Shown here one piece after another: positions 57,385 through 64,000 of a DNA stretch of 64,000 bases. Below the pieces are notes generated by a model. The model was not told where the DNA came from and did no database searches. It saw only the letters and a program-made list of their open reading frames with translations. Made by a program: the position numbers and the translations under genes. Numbering within the stretch: the first letter of the stretch is position 1; every line of letters begins with the position of its first letter. The stretch spans positions 3,534,001-3,598,000 of the forward strand of contig NZ_LT629742.1 of NCBI RefSeq assembly GCF_900104895.1, in the 5' to 3' direction. The DNA is from Microterricola viridarii. Its GTDB lineage: Bacteria > Actinomycetota > Actinomycetes > Actinomycetales > Microbacteriaceae.

Positions 57385-58905
57385 CTACTTGCTGTGTGCT
57401 GAGCTCTGAATGAGCGAAAGTTCTGCGTCGATGCGCGCGTTCCACGCACGGCGTCGTTCCTGGCGTTCCTCGGCGCTGATGCGCGGCTCGAAGACGTCGC
57501 CCTCCCCCATGGACGCCACCGCCTCCTCGAGCGAGTCCCAGAGCAGCCCGTCGCTGCCGGCCAGGAACGCCGCGCCGCGCAGGCTGGCGCCCTCGGAGGC
57601 CGGGAGCCGGCGCATCGGGACGCCGATGAGGTCGGCCTGCATCTGGATGAGGGGGTCGCTCGCAGACATGCCGCCGCCGACCACGATCTCGGTGATCGAG
57701 GTGCCGGCGACCTGCTCGTCCGCCTCGGCGCTGGAGGCGACGGAGTGCGCGATGCCCTCGAGCACGGCGTAGGCGATCTCTGGCAGTGTCGTCGACATCG
57801 AGAAGCCGCTCAGCGATGCCTTCATGTGCGGTTCCATGACCGGCATCCGGATGCCGGTGAGGGCGGGGATGAACATGACGCCGTTGGCGCTCGGCACGGT
57901 CGCGGCCAGCTCGCTGATCTGCTTGGACGACTCGAACCAGCCGAGTGTGCCGCAGACCCAGTCGAGGGCGGAGCCGGTGGTGGCCGTGAAGGTCTCGATG
58001 GTGAAGACGGAGGTGTTGTGGCGGCGCCAGCCGACCAATGTGAGGGCGCCGTCGTAGAGGCCGGGGTTGGCCGGGGTGTCCGGGCCGATCACGAGGTCGA
58101 CGAAGCTGCCCGTGCCGTGCACGCACATGGCCTGGCCCTTGCGCAGGCAGCCGAGGCCAACGGTGCCGGCGTGCTGGTCGCCCGCGGCGGCGAGGATCGG
58201 GATCTCGATGCCGAGCAGCGCGGCGCTGGTCACCCCGAAGTCGTCGGCGTCCTGGTGCAGCGCCGGAAGGAGGTCGAGCGGGAAGCCGAGTGCGGCGATC
58301 CACTCGTACTCGTAGTCGTGCGCGTCGAGGACGTAGGCGCCGGCCGAGGTGGCGTTGGTGGAGGTGGCGGCGTAGATGTGGTCCCGCGAGAGGCTCCACA
58401 GCAGCCACGTCTCGACCGTGCCGAAGCCGAGCCGGCCGTCGCGGTGGGCCTCGGCCACCTCTGTGCTCTCGCGGAGGTGGTGCGCGGCCCACAGGTAGGG
58501 GGAACGCACCCCGGTCGGCCGCCCAACGGTCGCGATGAGGCGATCGTTCCACTCCGGGCCCATCGCGGCGAGCTCGTCGGAGTAGCGGCTGTCCTGCCAG
58601 ACCATGGCGGGCACCAGGGCCCGGCCGGTGGTGGTGTCCCAGAGGACGGTGGTGGCGCGCTGCGTGGCGATGGCCATTGCGCGCAGGCTCACCCCCTCGC
58701 CTGCCGCACGGGCGATGACCGTGCGGCAGGCGTCGAGGGTCTTCTCGAGAATTGCGTTGGCATCCTGCTCGACTACTCCGGCAACCGGAGTGTGCACCCG
58801 GAGGGGTCGGTACTCGAGCGCATGGACGAGGCCGTCGGCCGTCACCCAGGCGGCACGCGTGCCGGTTGTTCCTGCGTCAATGCTCAGAATTGCGGAGATC
58901 GTCAT
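57385..58905 (-). CDS. glpK: FGGY carbohydrate kinase, probable glycerol kinase
   Basis: The protein has 506 residues. AILSIDAGTTGTRAAWV is the phosphate-1 motif, MAIATQRATTVLWD and VWQDSRYSDEL are substrate-binding parts, VHGTGSFVDL the phosphate-2 loop, and IVVGGGMSASDPLIQMQADL the adenosine motif. Compared with classical GlpK, the DAGTTSSR and NQRET-like sequences are altered (TGTR, TQRAT), so the substrate might be another polyol. Placement before glpD and glpP supports glycerol. Confidence 0.85.
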   Translation of the reverse strand: MTISAILSIDAGTTGTRAAWVTADGLVHALEYRPLRVHTPVAGVVEQDANAILEKTLDACRTVIARAAGEGVSLRAMAIATQRATTVLWDTTTGRALVPAMVWQDSRYSDELAAMGPEWNDRLIATVGRPTGVRSPYLWAAHHLRESTEVAEAHRDGRLGFGTVETWLLWSLSRDHIYAATSTNATSAGAYVLDAHDYEYEWIAALGFPLDLLPALHQDADDFGVTSAALLGIEIPILAAAGDQHAGTVGLGCLRKGQAMCVHGTGSFVDLVIGPDTPANPGLYDGALTLVGWRRHNTSVFTIETFTATTGSALDWVCGTLGWFESSKQISELAATVPSANGVMFIPALTGIRMPVMEPHMKASLSGFSMSTTLPEIAYAVLEGIAHSVASSAEADEQVAGTSITEIVVGGGMSASDPLIQMQADLIGVPMRRLPASEGASLRGAAFLAGSDGLLWDSLEEAVASMGEGDVFEPRISAEERQERRRAWNARIDAELSLIQSSAHSK

Positions 58906-58925
58906 GGTGGCTGCCTCTGCCTGTA

Positions 58926-60386
58926 TTACCGGGAAACGAGGGATGCCGCGGCGGCCTCGGCCGCGCGGGCCTGGGCTGCTGCATCGCTCTTGAACTGCGG
59001 TGCGTTCGTCTCTTCATCGGGGCTGACGGTGGCGCGCGTGGGGTCCCACTTGATCACCGAGCAGATGATGAACGCGGCCAGGGGCACCGCGGAGAGGATG
59101 AGGAACGTCGGACCGAGGCCGATTCCCTCCTTGAGCAGCGGGAAGATGAGCAGGCCGAGGGCCGCTCCCATGCTGCCGATGGCGCCGATGATGCCGTTGG
59201 CGCCCGCACGCAGCTCGCTGCGGAAGGACAGCGTCGACAGGCTCTTGCCGTTGGCGCCCGGACCGGCCGAGTGGAACAGGATGAACAGCGACGGCACGAT
59301 GAAGGCGAGCCAGATCGGCATGCTCTCGTAGAAGAAGCCCAGGATGACGAGCATCACGAAGACCGCACCGAAGCCGACGGCGGATGCGCGGCGCAGGCCG
59401 AGCTTCTTGCCGACTACCGGCGACATGAAACCACCGAACACGCCGAACAGGTTGAACACCAGCGCACCGAGGGTGGCCACGACGAAGTCGGCGCCGAACA
59501 GCGTGAGGCTGATGATCGGCAGGTACCAGCCGACGGCGAAGTACTGGATGGACTGCGCCATCTGCACGGTCGCGGCCAGGATCGTGCGCTGGCGGTAGGT
59601 GCCGCGGAAGATCAGTGCGACATTGGCGATGCCCCTGGTGGCCTGGTTGAGCACCGGGATGCGGTCGGCCACTGCGGCCACGGTGAACTTCTCGCCGTAG
59701 ATCTTGGTCATCGACCGGGCGGCCCGCTCCAGCTTCTCCTTGCGGGCGAGCCAGGTGGGGCTCTCCACCATGAAAACGGCCTGCAGCACGAGCAGAACGA
59801 GCGCGACCACGCCGGCGGAGCCGACGGCGAAGCGCCAGATCGAGTCACCGACGCCGAGGTTGTAGAAACCGATGGCGAGGATGAGGTTGGTCGAGACTGC
59901 GACGTACCAGATCCCCTGCCAGGTGTTCAGGCGCGCCTTGAAGCGGGCCGGGGTGAACTCGGCCAGCAGCGCCATCGCGATGGCGAAGTCAATGCCGTAT
60001 GCGGCGCCGACGAAGAAGCGGCCGGCGAGCACCATCTCGAACGTCGGGGCGAAAGCGGCGAGCGCGGCACCGATGAGTGCGAGCAGCTTGGCGAAGAGCA
60101 GCGGGGGAATGCGCCCCCACCGGTCGGCGAGCCATCCGCCGATCGGGTTGAACACGATGGCCACCCAGGATGCCAGCGAGGTCAAGATGGCGACCTGCGT
60201 CGCGCTCAACTCCATGTCGCGCGTCATCGGGCCGAGGCCCGCGCTCAGCGCCGAGTTGGAGAACGCGTCCAGGAACAGCCCGCTGAGCGCGAGCCACCAG
60301 ATGACTGCTGCACGGCCGCTGATCCGCGGACGAGCATCGATGAATGAGACGACGTCGCTGACGCCTCGGATGACAAGTGATTGCAC
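58926..60386 (-). CDS. MFS metabolite:H+ symporter, first gene of the glycerol-type operon
   Basis: The protein has 486 residues and twelve membrane segments. GGWLADRWGRIPPL and VAYGIDFAIAMALLAEF-like features (FVGAAYGIDFAIAMALLAEF) are typical of the sugar/metabolite symporter branch. I chose GTG 60386, with AGAGAGG seven bases before it; the upstream codons to 60494 would overlap the leader terminator. It replaces the usual GlpF channel and probably takes up glycerol, glycerol-3-phosphate or a related polyol. Confidence 0.85.
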   Translation of the reverse strand: MQSLVIRGVSDVVSFIDARPRISGRAAVIWWLALSGLFLDAFSNSALSAGLGPMTRDMELSATQVAILTSLASWVAIVFNPIGGWLADRWGRIPPLLFAKLLALIGAALAAFAPTFEMVLAGRFFVGAAYGIDFAIAMALLAEFTPARFKARLNTWQGIWYVAVSTNLILAIGFYNLGVGDSIWRFAVGSAGVVALVLLVLQAVFMVESPTWLARKEKLERAARSMTKIYGEKFTVAAVADRIPVLNQATRGIANVALIFRGTYRQRTILAATVQMAQSIQYFAVGWYLPIISLTLFGADFVVATLGALVFNLFGVFGGFMSPVVGKKLGLRRASAVGFGAVFVMLVILGFFYESMPIWLAFIVPSLFILFHSAGPGANGKSLSTLSFRSELRAGANGIIGAIGSMGAALGLLIFPLLKEGIGLGPTFLILSAVPLAAFIICSVIKWDPTRATVSPDEETNAPQFKSDAAAQARAAEAAAASLVSR

Positions 60387-60433
60387 TGGCCGACCTCTCT
60401 GTCGGGAAACCCTGCCAGAGAAAAACGCCACAC

Positions 60434-60485
60434 AAAAAAAGGGCAAGACGAAGACTCCAACAGGAAGTCTCCAATTCTTAACCCT
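60434..60485 (-). terminator. Leader attenuator of the glp-type operon
   Basis: On the minus strand the RNA would form AGGG-AAGA paired with TCTT-CCCT outside, and GGAGACT..CC paired with GG-AGTCTTC inside (one bulge, one G-U), ending in seven U. It begins about five bases after the predicted transcription start and lies before the first gene. It is a textbook intrinsic terminator and the likely target of the GlpP protein encoded in the operon. Confidence 0.8.
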
Positions 60486-60496
60486 ATTGAGCACGA

Positions 60497-60525
60497 CAGT
60501 AACCGGTGCCGTGCGCGGATGTCAA
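60497..60525 (-). promoter_or_regulatory. Sigma-70-type promoter of the glp-type operon
   Basis: The minus strand has TTGACA (60525-60520), a 17-base spacer and TTACTG (60502-60497). Transcription should start near 60490, immediately upstream of the attenuator. Confidence 0.8.
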
Positions 60526-60541
60526 TTTCTGCTCGGTACGG

Positions 60542-60574
60542 CGAAACGGCGCCACCTGAGGTGGCGCCGTTTCG
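60542..60574. terminator. Hairpin after araA
   Basis: CGAAACGGCGCCACC pairs perfectly with its complement over a three-base loop, between the araA stop and the glp promoter. It probably ends the arabinose operon. Confidence 0.65.
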
Positions 60575-60619
60575 ACGGAGGTGTCGCGAGCCGGGGCAGG
60601 ATGCCGCCGGGCCGCGCGG

Positions 60620-62152
60620 CTACAGGCCCTGCGCCAGGCGGTAGTACGCCTGGTTCCAGCGCAGCTGCCGGCCGAACTCGCGCAGCTCGGTCGACTCGTC
60701 GATGACGAGCAGCTCGGTGCCGGCCATCTCGGCGAAGTCCTGGAACACCTCGATGCCCACCGCCGTCGACATCACGGTGTGGTGGGCGGCGCCGGCGGTC
60801 AGCCAGGCGGCCGCGCTCGTGGCGAAGTCCGGCGCCGGCTTCCAGACGGCTCGGCCGACAGGGAGGTTCGGCAGCGGGGCGGTCGGCTGCACCACCTCGA
60901 CGACGTTGGCGACCAGGCGGAAGCGGTCGCGCATGTCGCTCAGGGCGACGACGACGGCGGGGCCGGAGTCGGCGGTGAAGACCAGGCGCACCGGGTCCTC
61001 CTTGCCGCCGATGCCGAGCGGGTGCACCTCGAGCGTCGGCTTCTGGGCGGTCAGCGACGGCGAGACCTCGAGCATGTGGGCGCCGAGGATCAGCTCATTG
61101 CCCGGGGTCATGTCGTAGGTGTAGTCCTCCATCAGCGAGGCACCGCCGGGCAGGCCGGCACCCATCACGTTCGCGACGCGCACCAGGATGGCTGTCTTCC
61201 AGTCGCCCTCCGCGCCGAAGCCGTAACCGTCGGCCATCAGCCGCTGCACGGCCAGGCCGGGCAGCTGGCGCAGCGCGCCCAGGTCTTCGAAGGAGGTGGT
61301 GAAGGCGCTGAAGCCGCCCTCCTCGAGGAAGGCGCGCAGGCCGATCTCGATCGCGGCGCCGTAGCGCAGCGACTCGTGCCGCTCCCCGCCCCGACGCAGC
61401 TCGGGGGCGACGGCGTAGAGCTCCTCGTACTCGGCGACGAGGGCGTCGATCGCCGCGTCGGACGCCGCGTGCACGGCATCCGCGAGCTCGTTCACGCCCC
61501 AGGTGTTCACCTGCACGCCGAAGCGCAGCTCCGCCTCGGTCTTGTCGCCCTCTGTGACGGCGACATAGCGCATGTTGTCGCCAAAGCGGGCGAGCTTCAT
61601 GCTGCGGGATGCCGCCCAGCCGGCGGCCGCGCGCTGCCAGACACCGACCTGCGCGGTGACGGCCGGGTTGCTGACGTGGCCGACGACGGTCTTGCGCACG
61701 ACGCCCAGCCGGGTCTGGATGTAGCCGAACTCCCGGTCGCCGTGGGCGGCCTGGTTGAGGTTCATGAAGTCGAAGTCGATCTCGCCCCACGGCAGCTCGA
61801 CGTTGGCCTGCGTGTGCAGGTGCAGCAGCGGCTTGGCCAGCGCGTCCAGGCCGTGGATCCACATCTTGGCCGGCGAGAAGGTGTGCATCCAGGCGATGAC
61901 GCCGATGACGTTGTCGGCGGCGTTCGCCTCGAGGGCGAGCCGGCGGATCGAGTCGGAGTCCTTGAGCACGGGCTTCCAGACGACCTTCACGGGCACGTCG
62001 CCCGCGGCGTCCAGCGCGCCGGCGATCTGCTGGGACTGGCTGGCGACCTGGCGCAGCGTCTCCTCGCCGTAGAGGTTCTGGCTGCCGGTGAGGAACCAGA
62101 CTTCGTAGTGGTCGAGCGAGGTGGTGAGTTTCGGCATGCGGTGCTCTGACAT
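60620..62152 (-). CDS. araA: L-arabinose isomerase
   Basis: The protein has 510 residues and converts L-arabinose to L-ribulose. [16 protein letters not shown] at the N-terminus, [26 protein letters not shown], and [20 protein letters not shown] are family hallmarks with the metal ligands. The ATG at 62152 overlaps the araD stop by one base; an ATG at 62137 is an alternative. It is the last gene of araB-araD-araA. Confidence 0.97.
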   Translation of the reverse strand: MSEHRMPKLTTSLDHYEVWFLTGSQNLYGEETLRQVASQSQQIAGALDAAGDVPVKVVWKPVLKDSDSIRRLALEANAADNVIGVIAWMHTFSPAKMWIHGLDALAKPLLHLHTQANVELPWGEIDFDFMNLNQAAHGDREFGYIQTRLGVVRKTVVGHVSNPAVTAQVGVWQRAAAGWAASRSMKLARFGDNMRYVAVTEGDKTEAELRFGVQVNTWGVNELADAVHAASDAAIDALVAEYEELYAVAPELRRGGERHESLRYGAAIEIGLRAFLEEGGFSAFTTSFEDLGALRQLPGLAVQRLMADGYGFGAEGDWKTAILVRVANVMGAGLPGGASLMEDYTYDMTPGNELILGAHMLEVSPSLTAQKPTLEVHPLGIGGKEDPVRLVFTADSGPAVVVALSDMRDRFRLVANVVEVVQPTAPLPNLPVGRAVWKPAPDFATSAAAWLTAGAAHHTVMSTAVGIEVFQDFAEMAGTELLVIDESTELREFGRQLRWNQAYYRLAQGL

Positions 62153-62862
62153 CAGGCAATGGCTCCTTGGGGTGCTTGTCCGTAGACGTTCTGGTAGCGG
62201 GTGAAGAGAGAGTCGATCGCCTCCTGGGCGAGCGGGATGAGCGGGCCGCCCTGCCGGGCGATGTGCACGGTGCGGGCGACGTCCTCGACCATGACGGCGG
62301 CCTTCACCGCGTCGCGGGCGTCGCGGCCGATCGTGAACGGGCCGTGGTTCGCCATCAGCACGGCGCGCGAGCGGTGGCCGCTCAGCGTCTCGACGATGCC
62401 GCGGCCGATCGAGTCGTCGCCGATGATCGCGAACGGGCCGACCGGGATCGGGCCGCCGAACTCGTCGGCCATCGCGGTGATGACGCACGGGATCTCCTCG
62501 CCGCGCGCCGCCCAGGCGGTGGCGTAGTCGGAGTGGGTGTGCACGACACCGCCGACCTCCGGCATGTTGCGGTAGACGTAGGCGTGCGCTGCGGTGTCGC
62601 TGGAGGGCGAGCGCTCGCTGCCCGGGGTGCCGGCGATCACGGCGCCGTCCAGGTCGCAGAGGATCATGTTCTCCGGCGCCAGGTCGTCGTAGGCGACGCC
62701 GGACGGCTTGATCACGAAGAGGTCGGCGCCGGGGACCCGGCCGGAGACGTTGCCGCCGGTCCAGATGACGAGGCCATTGCGCACGAGCTCGCCATGCAGC
62801 GCGGAGACGTCCTCGCGCACGGCCTGGATCGCGTCCTCCAGGCCCGAGTCGAAGACGGTCAT
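62152..62862 (-). CDS. araD: L-ribulose-5-phosphate 4-epimerase
   Basis: The protein has 236 residues of the class II aldolase/epimerase fold. [16 protein letters not shown] and [12 protein letters not shown] bind the phosphate, [13 protein letters not shown] carries two zinc histidines and ANHGPFTIG a third. It converts ribulose-5-phosphate to xylulose-5-phosphate. The start overlaps the araB stop by four bases, and the stop overlaps araA. Confidence 0.96.
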   Translation of the reverse strand: MTVFDSGLEDAIQAVREDVSALHGELVRNGLVIWTGGNVSGRVPGADLFVIKPSGVAYDDLAPENMILCDLDGAVIAGTPGSERSPSSDTAAHAYVYRNMPEVGGVVHTHSDYATAWAARGEEIPCVITAMADEFGGPIPVGPFAIIGDDSIGRGIVETLSGHRSRAVLMANHGPFTIGRDARDAVKAAVMVEDVARTVHIARQGGPLIPLAQEAIDSLFTRYQNVYGQAPQGAIA

Positions 62863-64000
62863 GCCGCGGCCTCCTGCGCGTCGGCGTCGGCTGCCACGGC
62901 GTCCCGCTTCAGCGCACGCAACCGGTGCATCACCTCGTTGCCACCGCGCCCGAAGTAGTCGTGCAGCAGGGTGTACTCGGCGAACAGCGCGTCGTAGGCG
63001 TCGGCGGATGCCGCGTCGGGCCGGTACACGTCCTTGTTCAGCTTGCCCATCGCCTGCCCGGCCGCGAGCACGTTCTCGTAGGCTCCGGCGGCGACGGCGG
63101 CGTGGATGGCCGAGCCGAGCGCGGGGCCCTGCTCGCTGGCGATGGTGGAGATCGGCATCCGCAGCACGTCGCTGTAGGTCTGCATCAGCTGCGGGTTCTT
63201 CAGCAGCCCGCCGGCCACGATGAACTCGGTGACGGGAACGCCGCTGGCGTTGAAGGTCTCCACGATGGTGCGGGTGCCGAACGCGGTCGCCTCCAGCAGC
63301 GCCCGGTAGACCTCCTCCGGCCGGGTGGTGAGCGTGGTGCCGAGCACGACGCCGGAGAGCTCGTGGTCGACCAGCACCGAGCGGTTGCCGCTCTGCCAGT
63401 CCAGGGCGATCAGGCCGTGGGCGCCGACCGGCTCCCGGTAGGCGAGGTCGGTGAGGTACTGGTGGATGCTGGTGCCCGCGGCATCCGCCGCAGCGACGTA
63501 GCCGGCCGGCACCTGGTTCTTGACGTACCAGGCGAAGATGTCGCCGACGCCGGACTGGCCGGCCTCGTAGCCGTAGAGCCCGGAGACGATGCCGCCGTCG
63601 ACGACGCCGCACATGCCGGGCACCTCCGCGAGGGTGTCGGAATTCATCACGTGGCAGGTGCTGGTGCCCATGATGGCGACCATCTGGCCGGGCTGCACGG
63701 CCTGCGCGGCCGGGGCGGTGACGTGCGCGTCGACGTTGCCGACGGCCACGGCGATGCCCTCCGGCAGGCCCGTCCAGGCCGCCGCCTCGGCGCTCAGCGT
63801 GCCGGCGGCGTCGCCGAGCTGGCCGATCCGGTGCTCGAGCTTGTCGCTGACGAAGCCGGCGAAGTCGGGGTTCAGCGCGGCGAGGAAGTCGCGCGACGGG
63901 TATTCGCCGTCCTGCCAGATGCCCTTGTAGCCGGCGGTGCAGGCGTTGCGCACGTACTGGCCGGTGAGCTGCCAGACGATCCAGTCGGCCGCCTCGACCC
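62859..64000 (-). CDS. araB: Ribulokinase, 5' part outside window
   Basis: The last 379 or so residues are visible, with no N-terminus. [27 protein letters not shown] (the phosphate-2 loop), [13 protein letters not shown] and [20 protein letters not shown] (the adenosine motif) mark AraB of the FGGY family. It phosphorylates L-ribulose. The frame stays open to base 64000. It is coupled to araD by a four-base overlap. Confidence 0.95.
   Translation of the reverse strand, partial: VEAADWIVWQLTGQYVRNACTAGYKGIWQDGEYPSRDFLAALNPDFAGFVSDKLEHRIGQLGDAAGTLSAEAAAWTGLPEGIAVAVGNVDAHVTAPAAQAVQPGQMVAIMGTSTCHVMNSDTLAEVPGMCGVVDGGIVSGLYGYEAGQSGVGDIFAWYVKNQVPAGYVAAADAAGTSIHQYLTDLAYREPVGAHGLIALDWQSGNRSVLVDHELSGVVLGTTLTTRPEEVYRALLEATAFGTRTIVETFNASGVPVTEFIVAGGLLKNPQLMQTYSDVLRMPISTIASEQGPALGSAIHAAVAAGAYENVLAAGQAMGKLNKDVYRPDAASADAYDALFAEYTLLHDYFGRGGNEVMHRLRALKRDAVAADADAQEAAA

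Noticed and set aside
55703-58552. A 949-codon frame joining the glpD gene to an N-terminal extension
   Set aside because: The extension is the wrong frame of the kinase gene; the GlpD homology starts at 57370.

Overview
The window is 64 kb of high-GC actinobacterial chromosome. Gene content and style point to the family Microbacteriaceae, an inference from the sequence alone: very high GC, densely packed genes with many ATGA or TGATG overlaps, a DUF222/HNH gene, lysC-asd, dnaX-recR, a small SRP RNA on the opposite strand close to a tRNA-Ser, and short interspersed repeats of the GGTTTCGACAGGCTC and GGTCGAGGAG types, two of which carry the same peptide into unrelated genes. No insertion sequence, prophage or CRISPR array was seen.

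Layout. 1-5.3 kb: a family-2 processive-type glycosyltransferase (cut by the left edge), a divergent membrane-anchored GH18 chitinase-like protein with two chitin-binding modules, and a membrane GGDEF-EAL protein; this looks like a c-di-GMP-linked extracellular polysaccharide locus. 5.3-8.5 kb: a putative structured RNA, a membrane protein with a degenerate GGDEF domain and a sensor histidine kinase broken by one frameshift. 8.5-10.1 kb: short-chain dehydrogenase with a divergent GntR regulator. 10.2-15.8 kb: asd, lysC, recR and dnaX. 15.8-24.4 kb: membrane mannosyltransferase-like protein, ArsR-type regulator plus MFS exporter, MarR regulator with a small coupled partner, thioesterase, a tandem-repeat patch, the HNH gene, and a cupin/aldo-keto reductase pair.

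24.5-30.7 kb is a pyruvate/acetate node: an Lrp regulator, pta and ackA in one operon, facing an AceE-like E1 enzyme with no E2 or E3 nearby. 30.8-36.2 kb is an ABC importer of the CUT1 sugar type co-transcribed with a CefD-like PLP enzyme and faced by a GntR regulator; three matching palindromes lie between them, and the regulator appears to start at AUC. Then come the SRP RNA, tRNA-Ser(GGA), a PH-like membrane protein, an APH(6)-like kinase, GNAT, HerA-like ATPase, saccharopine-dehydrogenase-like protein, PAP2 phosphatase and a Bcr/CflA-type MFS pump.

44.4-52.0 kb is a xylose system: ROK repressor, divergent xylA-xylB, and a binding protein, ATPase and permease. 52.0-60.5 kb is a seven-gene glycerol/polyol operon on the minus strand (MFS, FGGY kinase, GlpD, FAD oxidase, GlpP antiterminator, small monooxygenase-like protein, Zn-alcohol dehydrogenase). 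Its leader contains a strong promoter followed immediately by an intrinsic terminator, a natural target for the encoded GlpP. 60.6-64 kb is araBDA, with araB cut by the right edge. The right half is therefore a carbohydrate-catabolism region for pentoses and glycerol.
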